Numbered from the stretch's first letter, positions 6,247 to 12,660 are shown. The stretch is 33,696 bases of DNA from an uncultured Paracoccaceae bacterium (GCA_937995865.1 CALKJA010000047.1:1-33696), one strand, 5' to 3'. A program made the numbers and translations. The notes: generated from the letters alone by a model not told the origin.

Positions 6247-6552
6247 TCAAGATTCTGCTTGCGCGCTCAGTAAGCTGAGTATGCTTTCAGCCTTATGGGG
6301 GTTTTCATCAAGCGCTGTGATGATCGCCTCCTGGAGCGGCGTAACGTTTATGCCGTGTATTATGTAAAGAGGGCTTACAGGCACCGCGCGACAGACTGCA
6401 ATCAACTTTGTTATCGTCGGGTCTTTGCCCTCTGAAAGAATTGAATGCACATACCCAGCGCCGTTGCCACTATCCAGTGCAACTTGGCGCTTTGACTTGC
6501 CAGAATCCTCGATAGAGGTCGCAAGTCTACTTTTCCAGTCTTCGTTCAACAT
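6247..6552 (-). CDS. CI-like phage repressor, short form without protease domain
   Basis: The start at MLNEDWKSRL is preferred over the ORF-track start because operators O3 and O4 lie in the extension. This gives 101 residues. An HTH_3-type domain fills about residues 5-65 (ATSIEDSGKSKRQVALDSGNGAGYVHSILSEGKDPTITKLIAVCRAV). A short helical tail (LQEAIITALDENPHKAESILSLLSAQ) probably allows oligomerisation. There is no LexA/CI S24 peptidase domain, so induction by RecA-stimulated self-cleavage is not expected. It is divergent from the Cro-like gene and has its own terminator. It should hold both early promoters off through the four operators. Confidence 0.75.
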   Translation of the reverse strand: MLNEDWKSRLATSIEDSGKSKRQVALDSGNGAGYVHSILSEGKDPTITKLIAVCRAVPVSPLYIIHGINVTPLQEAIITALDENPHKAESILSLLSAQAES

Positions 6553-6559
6553 GGAGTGA

Positions 6560-6579
6560 CTATCCGCCATCGCGGATAA
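6560..6579. promoter_or_regulatory. Operator O4
   Basis: CTATCC-GCCATCGC-GGATAA, 6-8-6 geometry, whose core TATCCGC-CATC-GCGGATA is a perfect 7-bp inverted repeat. It lies just upstream of the preferred repressor start and could give autoregulation. Confidence 0.55.
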
Positions 6580-6605
6580 ATCTGCACGTCCTTTATAAAG
6601 AACAC

Positions 6606-6633
6606 TTGCGCTATCCGCTAAAGAGGATATAAA
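6606..6633 (+). promoter_or_regulatory. Rightward early promoter (pR-like)
   Basis: A -35 TTGCGC (6606-6611) lies 16 bp from a -10 TATAAA (6628-6633), directly before the Cro-like gene. O3 occupies the spacer and part of the -10. The expected transcription start is about base 6640. Confidence 0.55.
6611..6630. promoter_or_regulatory. Operator O3
   Basis: CTATCC-GCTAAAGA-GGATAT, differing from O2 by a few bases and with the same 6-8-6 spacing. It overlaps the rightward promoter. Confidence 0.68.
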
Positions 6634-6640
6634 TGGCTGC

Positions 6641-6907
6641 ATGGAAATCATGAAATCAAATCTTCTCGTTGAAGTTGAGGCGTTCCTATCCGAAACCGGA
6701 ATGGGCGCGAGTTATTTTGGCAAGCGGTCAACTGGAAACAGCGAATTGGTATCCCGACTGCGGGACGGTAAGCGCGTGTGGCCAGAAACTGAAGCACGGG
6801 TTCGATCCTTTATCAAAGAGCGTAATTCTACGCTCTCTAAAAAGGTTGGGGACGGCGTTAACCTTTTGCAAGGGTCAGGAAAACCTGACCATGGGGTTAG
6901 CCAATGA
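6641..6907 (+). CDS. Cro-like early regulator
   Basis: An 88-residue protein (or 85 from the second ATG, MKSNLL). The core, LLVEVEAFLSETGMGASYFGKRSTGNSELVSRLRDGKRVWPETEARVRSFI, matches a small HTH family I recall from phages and prophages of alphaproteobacteria, where it sits opposite a CI-type gene. It is the first gene of the rightward operon, and O3 overlaps its promoter. No Shine-Dalgarno sequence fits the first ATG, and the predicted transcript starts almost at that codon, so translation may be leaderless or nearly so. It should antagonise the repressor. Confidence 0.65.
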   Translation: MEIMKSNLLVEVEAFLSETGMGASYFGKRSTGNSELVSRLRDGKRVWPETEARVRSFIKERNSTLSKKVGDGVNLLQGSGKPDHGVSQ

Positions 6908-7089
6908 CCTGTGCTGTCCCCGGATGCCGCAACACGGCCACAAAAACCACAGGTGTTTGCAGGACGCACGTTCACGCGGAGGGCTTTTGCGAATGCCTCA
7001 AGTGCGCGGGCGACACGATCCGCAAGTCTGACCTTGCTTCTCGCGCCCCTGTGTCGCTGCCTGAACTGCCTTGGGAGAAGCGCGTATGA
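6904..7089 (+). CDS. Small cysteine-rich, probable zinc-binding protein
   Basis: A 61-residue protein whose start overlaps the Cro-like stop (ATGA). Cys and His are clustered (CAVPGCRNTATKTTGVCRTHVHAEGFCECLKCAG), which suggests one or two zinc sites. The C-terminal tail (RAPVSLPELPWEKRV) is proline-rich. Probably a small nucleic-acid-binding or adaptor protein; no family recognised. Confidence 0.58.
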   Translation: MTCAVPGCRNTATKTTGVCRTHVHAEGFCECLKCAGDTIRKSDLASRAPVSLPELPWEKRV

Positions 7090-7283
7090 TACCGCAAGTA
7101 CTTACAACAACCCAAATACACGCCCTGTCTTCTGTGCAAGCCAACCCCGGTGACACGCAGGTCAACCGCGTGCCGCACATCAACCTGCTTGAGTGTGAGC
7201 GCAAGGGATGGATCCGACAGGACAACTACCTCGGCTACCACATGACGCCTGATGGTGAAGCTGTATGGCGGGCAAGACGATGA
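7086..7283 (+). CDS. Small winged-helix-like protein
   Basis: A 65-residue protein from the ATG that overlaps the previous stop. The pattern LLECERKGWIRQDNYLGYHMTPDGEAVWRAR looks like the recognition helix plus wing of a minimal winged-helix domain (compare L..KGWI....YxLTxxGxAV). A DNA-binding role is inferred from this pattern only. Confidence 0.52.
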   Translation: MIPQVLTTTQIHALSSVQANPGDTQVNRVPHINLLECERKGWIRQDNYLGYHMTPDGEAVWRARR

Positions 7284-7510
7284 CCAACACACCGAACGCA
7301 CCTGCGCATGTCCTCCCGAGTGCGCAGGCAACTACCCCGGCGGGTTCGCCTGTCGGGGGCTTTTGCTGCCCTATCAGCAAGCTACGCGCTGAAGTGGACG
7401 CGGCAGAGGCCAAGTGGCGGCTAACTAACGGCACATCAGGCGGGCGGGCTAACTACCGGGCTTACGTGCGCGCTAAGGCGTGTCTGGTGGCTGCAGAGGT
7501 GGCGGGATGA
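7280..7510 (+). CDS. Hypothetical protein carrying an internal terminator-like hairpin
   Basis: A 76-residue protein starting at MTNTPNAPAH, with ATGA overlaps to both neighbours. The C-terminal half is a helical region (KLRAEVDAAEAKWRLTNGTSGGRANYRAYVRAKACLVAAEVAG) that looks like a small coiled structural unit. The N-terminal part is low complexity and is encoded by a strong UUCG hairpin with a short T run, so the DNA here may serve more as a signal than as code. No family recognised. Confidence 0.5.
   Translation: MTNTPNAPAHVLPSAQATTPAGSPVGGFCCPISKLRAEVDAAEAKWRLTNGTSGGRANYRAYVRAKACLVAAEVAG
7335..7364 (+). terminator. Intragenic UUCG hairpin, terminator or attenuator candidate
   Basis: CCCCGGCGGG-TTCG-CCTGTCGGGG forms a 10-bp stem with two G-U pairs and a very stable UUCG tetraloop, followed by GCTTTT. 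It lies inside a coding frame early in the rightward operon, so it could be a transcription attenuator. Confidence 0.5.
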
Positions 7511-7830
7511 GAGCGGCGAAATCAGACGCCAACCAGCCTGAGATTGTCGAGGCACTACGTAAGGCGGGTGCAACCGTTACATCGCTTCACCGCGTTGGTA
7601 TGGGGTGCCCTGACCTCATGGTAGGGTATCGGGGCGTGAACCACCTGATTGAGGTCAAGGACGGCTCTAAGCCCCCATCAGCACGCAAGCTAACGCCTCC
7701 GCAGGTCATTTGGCATGATCGGTGGGCGGGCAGTGCAGTCGTTGTGACAAGCATTGAGGGAGCATTGGCCGCTATCGGTATTGGCCCTCATGCGTCAGTG
7801 AAAATACCCCTCATAGGGGAGATATCATGA
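7507..7830 (+). CDS. VRR-NUC domain nuclease
   Basis: A 107-residue protein from the ATG overlapping the previous stop. It has the compact PD-(D/E)xK core of VRR-NUC proteins: HRVGMGCPDLMVGYRGVNHLIEVKDGSKPPSARKLTPPQVIWHDRW, where the Asp of PDLM and the EVK form the active site and the QxxW stretch follows. Phage VRR-NUC proteins are taken to be structure-specific nucleases in replication or repair. It lies in the early operon ahead of the replication genes. Confidence in the family is good; the substrate is unknown. Confidence 0.82.
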   Translation: MRAAKSDANQPEIVEALRKAGATVTSLHRVGMGCPDLMVGYRGVNHLIEVKDGSKPPSARKLTPPQVIWHDRWAGSAVVVTSIEGALAAIGIGPHASVKIPLIGEIS

Positions 7831-7952
7831 GCCTTATTTGCTTGCTAAATAACGGTGATTTGGCTATGAAAAGAAGCGACCCGCAAGCTGCGTCAACAGC
7901 AAACGGGTCTAATCATAACCGCATCTGTGAAGGAGACGCGCATGACTGTTAA
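7827..7952 (+). CDS. Possible 41-residue leader-type protein
   Basis: Too short for the ORF track. The ATG at 7827 overlaps the VRR-NUC stop and has GGGGAG at 6-base spacing. The frame (MSLICLLNNGDLAMKRSDPQAASTANGS) runs 41 codons and ends 11 bases inside the next gene. Composition is unremarkable. It may act mainly to couple translation to the next gene. Confidence 0.4.
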   Translation: MSLICLLNNGDLAMKRSDPQAASTANGSNHNRICEGDAHDC

Positions 7953-8130
7953 CAGTCGTTATACGGACTCAGAGTCCGAAATCAATACTAAAAATTCAGA
8001 ACCCTGGCGGCCAATCGGCCAGCTTGTTAAATCGCTCCGCCAAAAATCAGTCGCCGCTATGAATAACGGCCTGTTTGAGGTCGCCGAGGAATACCACGCT
8101 CAGTCCATCGAAGCGGAGGTGGGAGAATGA
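7942..8130 (+). CDS. Small hypothetical protein
   Basis: A 62-residue protein from the ATG behind AAGGAG at 6-base spacing (MTVNSRYTDSESEINTKNSEPWRPIGQLVKSLRQKS). The helical C-terminal half ends FEVAEEYHAQSIEAEVGE. The stop overlaps the start of the replication-initiator-like gene as ATGA. Function unknown. Confidence 0.6.
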   Translation: MTVNSRYTDSESEINTKNSEPWRPIGQLVKSLRQKSVAAMNNGLFEVAEEYHAQSIEAEVGE

Positions 8131-8543
8131 GCGGCTGGTTTGCAGTAAAGCGCGGCATGACAGAGCACGACGTAATGCGCGGTGATTTCGCCCGCGTTGG
8201 GTGGTTCTTATGGATGATCGATAACGCTGTCTGGAGGGACACCCAGATCGACTTGGGGGGACGCCCTCATACAGTTCCTCGAGGCTCTCTTTGCTATTCG
8301 CAGAGGTTCATGGCCCAGAAGTTTTCTATATCCACGAAAGCTTTAAGAACCTTTCTTTCTGACCTTGAGCGACACAAAATCATAGAAACTGAGGTGGTTT
8401 CTACCGGGATCGGAACGAAAACAAAACGGACACAAGTAACCCTTTGTAATTACGACAAATATCAAGATTTCGGAAACAAGAGGGAAACAAGAGGGAAACA
8501 AAGAAGAACAAGGAAACAATATTCCCGTAGGGACGACCGATAA
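8127..8543 (+). CDS. Replication initiator-like protein, N-terminal part (frame-disrupted)
   Basis: The first 115 or so residues form a winged-helix domain of the phage replisome-organiser/O-like kind: MIDNAVWRDTQIDLGGRPHTVPRGSLCYSQRFMAQKFSISTKALRTFLSDLERHKIIETE, then TQVTLCNYDKYQDFG. It should bind the phage origin. After YQDFG the frame becomes an Arg-rich tail of rare AGA/AGG codons and stops at 8543. The expected C-terminal part is open in the +1 frame from 8449 to 8859. The change of frame falls in two copies of the 11-mer GGAAACAAGAG plus a partial third. Either the gene is broken, or the two parts are joined by slippage or frameshifting. Confidence 0.7.
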   Translation: MSGWFAVKRGMTEHDVMRGDFARVGWFLWMIDNAVWRDTQIDLGGRPHTVPRGSLCYSQRFMAQKFSISTKALRTFLSDLERHKIIETEVVSTGIGTKTKRTQVTLCNYDKYQDFGNKRETRGKQRRTRKQYSRRDDR

Positions 8544-8859
8544 ATCGGCGTCTGGTAACTTGGTTGATATCAGCTCTCCGGAAGCGGCTGTCTGGGCGAT
8601 AGGCAAAGCTTACCTAACGCCGATGATAGGCAAGGCTAAGGCCGGACAGATGGTCGGTAAGTTCCTCAAGCAATCTGGGGGTGATCCTGTTCCAGTTATG
8701 TCAGCAATTGAAGCGGCAAGAAAATCTGGAACCCAAGACCCAATCCCGTACATCACGGAAGCGCTCAACAGTGCGAAGTCAGGCAAGTCAAAGTTTGTTA
8801 GCTTTGAAGAGCAAGACCGCATCCGTGCCCAGCGAGCGCTGGACTTTTACCTGTCATGA
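8449..8859 (+). pseudogene. Replication initiator-like protein, C-terminal part in +1 frame
   Basis: Open from 8449 with no ATG or ribosome site near its beginning; the ORF track starts at an unlikely TTG (8560). The translated part reads KQEGNKEEQGNNIPVGTTDKSASG, a natural linker, then SSPEAAVWAIGKAYLTPMIGKAKAGQMVGKFLKQSGGDPVPVMSAIEAARKSGTQDPIPYITEALNSAK. That second stretch resembles the C-terminal domain that follows the winged helix in related phage replication proteins. It overlaps the N-terminal frame by 95 bases. Adding one more 11-bp repeat unit would fuse the two into about 247 residues. Confidence 0.65.
8472..8503 (+). repeat. 11-bp tandem repeat at the frame switch
   Basis: GGAAACAAGAG occurs twice head to tail (8472-8482, 8483-8493) and continues into GGAAACAAAG. 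Because 11 is not a multiple of 3, gain of one copy shifts reading exactly into the frame of the C-terminal part. Confidence 0.85.
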
Positions 8860-8871
8860 TTGGAGCAAGAT

Positions 8872-9213
8872 ATGAAATCGGCAAGCGAGATACTGCAGGA
8901 CGCAGGCATATCTGTTCGCAGGCAGTCGGGAAACCAAAGGGCGTTATGCCCGGAGTGCAGCCATGCGAGGCGCAAGAAAACGGACCCCTGTTTGAGCGTT
9001 TCGTTTTTACCGGACGGTGTGGTTTGGAATTGCTGGCACTGCGGCCATTCAGGGGGGCAGATCTATGGCAGTAGATCCCATGACTTGGCTAACGACATCT
9101 CGAAACCTAGACGCCGATCTTTTGGAATTCATGGGCATCAAGAGGGTAGAGCACGGCAAACTGGGAACGGCTCTAGCATTTCCGTACATCAGAGACGGCA
9201 AGCCTTACGCTGA
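8872..9213 (+). CDS. Primase zinc-binding domain, separated from its TOPRIM-helicase
   Basis: The start MKSASEILQDAGISV follows GGAG. Residues 21-62 (RALCPECSHARRKKTDPCLSVSFLPDGVVWNCWHCGHSGG) are the Cys4 zinc ribbon that opens T7 gp4-type primases and reads the template for primer synthesis. After GHSGG the frame passes a G6 run and becomes arginine-rich nonsense that overlaps the helicase frame by about 150 bases. With five G residues the frame would continue as GHSGGRSMAVDPMTW into the helicase, giving about 531 residues, close to T7 gp4 length. The domain is either lost by frameshift or made as a short separate protein. Confidence 0.7.
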   Translation: MKSASEILQDAGISVRRQSGNQRALCPECSHARRKKTDPCLSVSFLPDGVVWNCWHCGHSGGQIYGSRSHDLANDISKPRRRSFGIHGHQEGRARQTGNGSSISVHQRRQALR

Positions 9214-10468
9214 CAAGTTCAGGGGCAAGGACAAGACGTGGTCAAGCACTTCCGGTGTGACAAGAGGGCTTTATAATTCAGACGTCCTGAGCCAAATGCC
9301 AGCCCTTCCAGTTGTGATAACCGAAGGTGAAATAGACTGCCTTTCTGTAATGCAAGCAGGGTTTGAGCGGGCGGTGTCTCTTCCTGATGGATGGACAGAA
9401 CAGGGCAACAAGACTGAAGCGCTTGTGGAATCTCAGGCTGCGCTTATGGCCGCGCCCTTTGTCATAGTGGCAGGTGATAACGATGCCGCTGGGGAGAGTT
9501 TGCCAAGAACAGTTGCGAACCTTCTAGATGGTCAGGACGTGAGGTATGCCGAGTGGCCCGAAGGGTGCAAAGACGCTAACGACGTGCTTTGCAAGCTGGG
9601 TGAGGGTGAGGTGGCTGCGTGCCTGAACCGCGCATCTCGTATCGATCCGCCCGGCGGGTTTATAACGGGCTTTTCGAACTTGCCGCCGTTGTCGCGTCGT
9701 CGCGTTTTATCGGCTCCGCACCCACTGGTAAGAAATAGGCTCGCATTTGAACTTGGAGCAATGTCGGTAGGCACAGGTACGCCTGGGGCGGGAAAGTCAA
9801 CATTCTCAACATGGGTTTGGGATGCAGTGACGAGACATGAGCGTGTTAGAGTTGGGCTTCTTAGCTTCGAGACGCACCCGCATAGAACCAGAGACCATTT
9901 GTCTAGGCTGGCCACTGGTAGGCCGTTCGACCTGCTTTCTAGAGACGAAAGAGAATCGCTACTGGCAGACCTAGATACTCGGTTTCGGCTTGTGCATAGA
10001 ACATACGACAAGACGCTGCACACTATTGGTTGGCTGGAAAAAATGGTTCGCACATTGGCCGTTCGTGATGGGTGCAAATTGATATGCATCGACCCATGGA
10101 ATGAGCTGGAGCATTTGCCAGAGCCGGGCGAGAGCTTGACCAACTACATCAACTTTGCGCTTCAGCAAATTAGGCAATGGGCTGAAAAGCTTGAGGTCCA
10201 TATTTGCGTCATTGCGCACCCAAAGAAGATGGATTTTGGCCGAGAGCCGCGCGCGCCTATGGGATACGACATCGCAGACAGCGCAGCGTTTTTCAATAAG
10301 CCCTCTTTGGGCTTCACGGTCCATAGCGCCAAGACAGAAGCTGGCACGCCATTTGTTGAAATATACACATGGAAAGTGAGGGACGCGCAACTTTACGAAA
10401 TCAACAAAGGCCGAAGTGAGGCCAGCTTTGATGAGCAGACAATGGGTTACGAAGACTTGGAAATCTGA
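9065..10468 (+). CDS. Bifunctional TOPRIM primase / DnaB-type replicative helicase
   Basis: 467 residues from the ATG of MAVDPMTWL, preceded by AGGGGGG at 7-base spacing. The TOPRIM fold is clear: VVITEGEIDCLSV (about 83-95) and VIVAGDNDAAG (about 133-143), with KDAND following as in T7 gp4. The RecA-like helicase core has Walker A GTGTPGAGKST (about 236-246), Walker B LICIDPWNEL and the sensor-like VHICVIAHPKKMD. It unwinds the phage fork and may also prime. Without the zinc domain it corresponds to the short, helicase-only T7 gp4B form. The upstream zinc domain lies in a different frame across a G6 run. Confidence 0.9.
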   Translation: MAVDPMTWLTTSRNLDADLLEFMGIKRVEHGKLGTALAFPYIRDGKPYADKFRGKDKTWSSTSGVTRGLYNSDVLSQMPALPVVITEGEIDCLSVMQAGFERAVSLPDGWTEQGNKTEALVESQAALMAAPFVIVAGDNDAAGESLPRTVANLLDGQDVRYAEWPEGCKDANDVLCKLGEGEVAACLNRASRIDPPGGFITGFSNLPPLSRRRVLSAPHPLVRNRLAFELGAMSVGTGTPGAGKSTFSTWVWDAVTRHERVRVGLLSFETHPHRTRDHLSRLATGRPFDLLSRDERESLLADLDTRFRLVHRTYDKTLHTIGWLEKMVRTLAVRDGCKLICIDPWNELEHLPEPGESLTNYINFALQQIRQWAEKLEVHICVIAHPKKMDFGREPRAPMGYDIADSAAFFNKPSLGFTVHSAKTEAGTPFVEIYTWKVRDAQLYEINKGRSEASFDEQTMGYEDLEI

Positions 10469-10512
10469 CCCTGGAAATCAACCACAGCAAGCCAAATAGG
10501 AGCTTATTCAAA

Positions 10513-10914
10513 ATGCTAAACGCAGTAATCGCAGGAAACATCGGCAAGGACGCAGAGACGCGTAACGCTGGCCAATCAACAGTGACCGGGTTCAACGTTG
10601 CCGTAGAGCAGCGCGACAAGAACGGAAAAAAGACGACTTGGGTTCGTTGCTCAATGTGGGGAAAGCGCGGCGATACACTACGCCAGTATCTCACGAAGGG
10701 CAGCAAGGTCTGCGTATCTGGCGAACTTTCCACAAGTGAGTACGAGGGCAAGACTAACCTTGAGCTAAACGTTTCTGACGTTTCCCTAATGGGCGGCGGC
10801 AAATCATCAGGCGGCAACCAAGAACCTGAGCGCGGCAACGGATACGGGGCAGGCGGACGCCCAGGCGGCGACATGGACGACGAGATTCCATTCGCGCCCG
10901 AAACCCGCGCTTAA
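10513..10914 (+). CDS. ssb: Single-stranded DNA-binding protein
   Basis: A 133-residue OB-fold SSB. The N-terminal core (MLNAVIAGNIGKDAETRNAGQSTVTGFNVAVEQRDKNGKKTTWVRCSMWGKRGDTLRQYLTKGSKVCVSGEL) is typical. A Gly-rich linker then leads to the acidic DDEIPF motif, which docks partner proteins. In most SSBs this motif is the very end, whereas here six more residues (APETRA) follow. It protects single-stranded DNA during phage replication and works with the ERF protein encoded next. AGGAG lies upstream of the ATG. Confidence 0.95.
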   Translation: MLNAVIAGNIGKDAETRNAGQSTVTGFNVAVEQRDKNGKKTTWVRCSMWGKRGDTLRQYLTKGSKVCVSGELSTSEYEGKTNLELNVSDVSLMGGGKSSGGNQEPERGNGYGAGGRPGGDMDDEIPFAPETRA

Positions 10915-10920
10915 CGCAAA

Positions 10921-10950
10921 GAGGGCCTGACACTTCACTGCCCGGCCCTC
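10921..10950. other. Hairpin between ssb and ERF gene
   Basis: GAGGGCC and GGCCCTC form a perfect 7-bp stem with a 16-base loop just after the ssb stop. No T run follows, so it is more likely an RNA-stability or processing element than a terminator. Confidence 0.45.
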
Positions 10951-10980
10951 AATCACCAACCAGATGAAAGGATCTGAAAG

Positions 10981-11703
10981 ATGACAATACTAAATAAATC
11001 AGAAATTGCCGCACGAGGTCAATCCATGGGGAACCTATACGGCGCATTGGCTGCGGCCCAAGGCAAGTTCCCTGAGATAAGCAAAAACAAAACCGGTCAC
11101 GGCTACAAGTACGCCGACATAGCGGACATCTTGCGCGCAGTAAGGCCTATCCTGTCTGCACACGAATTGGCAATCTTCCAAAGCATTGAGGGCGATAAGA
11201 TTGTCACGATGTTGGCTCACTCAACCGGGGCAACCTTGCGTTCTGAATACCCCCTTGTCCAAGACGGCACCGGACGGATGAATAACATTCAGAGAATGGG
11301 CGCGGCTCTGACTTATGCTCGTAGGTATTCCTTGACGGCTTTGCTGGGTGTTGCGGCGGACGAAGACGTTGACGCCAGCGAGGTTTCTGTTTCAGGGGGG
11401 CAATCACAGGGGAAGTCCATGGGGGCGGCTTTAAAAGACGCTTGGAAAGATGGAGTTCTTGACAGCTTGCCGGACGACGCCACAGACCGCGATAAGGCTG
11501 TCGCATTCTCTGAGCAGCTTATTGCTGACATGGAGAAGGCAAAAACAGGAAAGTCTATCAACGGCGTTTGGATTAAGCGCCAAGACATAATTGATGCCTT
11601 AGACCGAAAGCACAATGACCTCTACCAGAATGTTTTTGATTGTTTTCATTCATGCATGGCGAATGTTTCTGAAGGCGAAGCGTCAAAGGTCGCGGCGCAG
11701 TGA
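10981..11703 (+). CDS. erf: ERF-family single-strand annealing recombinase
   Basis: A 240-residue ERF superfamily protein. The diagnostic stretch is present: LYGALAAAQGKFPEISKNKTGHGYKYADIADILRAVRPILSAHELAIFQ, then GRMNNIQRMGAALTYARRYSLTALLGVAADEDVDA, the Arg/Tyr-rich core of ERF proteins. It anneals complementary single strands in phage recombination and repair. The C-terminal 100 residues are less conserved and probably contact SSB or the nuclease. NinB and Ref-like genes follow, making a recombination cassette. The ATG follows AAAGGATCTGAAAG. Confidence 0.93.
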   Translation: MTILNKSEIAARGQSMGNLYGALAAAQGKFPEISKNKTGHGYKYADIADILRAVRPILSAHELAIFQSIEGDKIVTMLAHSTGATLRSEYPLVQDGTGRMNNIQRMGAALTYARRYSLTALLGVAADEDVDASEVSVSGGQSQGKSMGAALKDAWKDGVLDSLPDDATDRDKAVAFSEQLIADMEKAKTGKSINGVWIKRQDIIDALDRKHNDLYQNVFDCFHSCMANVSEGEASKVAAQ

Positions 11704-12137
11704 GACCGCAAAAGTTCCACTTGATCGGCGACAGCCAAAGAGCGGCGGCAACTGCTGCCATATCTGCAGCTAAGGCTGGTCAGGTGGTGACTATATGCGA
11801 CCGCAACCGCACGACAGAACAGAACGCGCTGCTTCACAAATGGTTTGGACAGATAGCCACACAGAAGGGTGACGAAACCATGTTGGACGTTAAGGGATAC
11901 TGCAACCTGACCTATGGTCGCCCGATTAAGGTCAGGGATGATCCAGAGTGGAACTCAGTGTTTGGGTATCTGTTCGATCACCTGAATCACGAAAAAAAAC
12001 TGAAGGCCATTCGAGTCCTAGATGTGCCGTTTACTCGCAACATGAACGTTTCTCAGTTGTCGGAGTACATGGACGCAATGAGTCGAGACTACCGGCAAGA
12101 AGGGTTTGTGCTGGCGCAACCGGAGGAGCGGAATTGA
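11700..12137 (+). CDS. ninB: NinB-like recombination protein
   Basis: 145 residues from a GTG overlapping the ERF stop (GTGA). The NinB/Orf pattern is visible: ICDRNRTTEQNALLHKWFGQIATQ near the start and the conserved MNVSQLSEYMDAMSRDY near the end. NinB (lambda Orf) binds single-stranded DNA and helps load recombinases onto SSB-coated DNA. That fits its place between ERF and the Ref-like nuclease. Confidence 0.88.
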   Translation: MRPQKFHLIGDSQRAAATAAISAAKAGQVVTICDRNRTTEQNALLHKWFGQIATQKGDETMLDVKGYCNLTYGRPIKVRDDPEWNSVFGYLFDHLNHEKKLKAIRVLDVPFTRNMNVSQLSEYMDAMSRDYRQEGFVLAQPEERN

Positions 12138-12481
12138 ACCTCACAGGCCAATCCATCTACGCAAAGGACCCAGACTACCGGACAAGCCGCAACAGCGGTG
12201 ATGACCCGGAGTATCTGGCCAAGGTCCGTTCACTGCCATGCTGCATTTGCTACGAATACGGCATGAAGCAGGAAAGTCGGACGACAGCACATCACGTCAT
12301 CATGGGGCGCGGTGGGTCACGCAGAACACCGGATAAAATGGCGATCCCGTTGTGCGACGGGCACCACCAGGGAGACCGCGACACAAGCAAAATAGCAATT
12401 CACAGACAGCCTAAGGCGTGGCGAGAGGCCTACGGCCCTGACACGGACTGGATTGGCTGGACACAGGAGCGATGCGTATGA
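12134..12481 (+). CDS. Ref-like HNH nuclease (recombination enhancement)
   Basis: The start is set at a TTG that overlaps the NinB stop (TTGA) and has GGAGG 8 bases upstream; the longer ORF-track version lacks support. The 115 residues read YLAKVRSLPCCICYEYG, TTAHHVIMGRGGSRRTPDKMAIPLCDGHHQG and KAWREAYGPDTDWI. This is the layout of the Ref/DUF968 family: a CxxC pair, an HH catalytic region and an LCxxHH-type motif. P1 Ref is a RecA-dependent nuclease, and phage relatives sit with NinB. Family confidence is good; activity is inferred. Confidence 0.8.
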   Translation: MNLTGQSIYAKDPDYRTSRNSGDDPEYLAKVRSLPCCICYEYGMKQESRTTAHHVIMGRGGSRRTPDKMAIPLCDGHHQGDRDTSKIAIHRQPKAWREAYGPDTDWIGWTQERCV

Positions 12482-12660
12482 ATGAATCTTATAAAAGGGA
12501 TGTTGAGGCGTTGCGCCTGCTGCATCGCGATTGGGACGAAAAAACGAAAGGTGATCAGCAGGCCATTCACCACACGTTCATGTACACGATTAGCGCAGCT
12601 GTTGAGGCTGGCGTCGTTGCCTTTCCAGATAAAGCCGATGGAGAGGGAGAGTCGTCGTGA
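12478..12660 (+). CDS. Small helical hypothetical protein
   Basis: A 60-residue protein from the ATG overlapping the Ref-like stop, with GGAG 8 bases upstream. The sequence (MNESYKRDVEALRLLHRDWDEKTKGDQQAIHHTFMYTISAAVEAGVVAFP) is helical. Its stop overlaps a GTG of the next gene. No family recognised. Confidence 0.58.
   Translation: MNESYKRDVEALRLLHRDWDEKTKGDQQAIHHTFMYTISAAVEAGVVAFPDKADGEGESS

Noticed and set aside
8560-8859. Independent gene starting at TTG 8560
   Set aside because: No ribosome site, and the frame is open and protein-like well upstream to 8449, so it is better read as the detached end of the upstream protein.
9532-10143. 203-residue minus-strand ORF
   Set aside because: Serine-rich shadow of the TOPRIM-helicase gene, where motif evidence is decisive.
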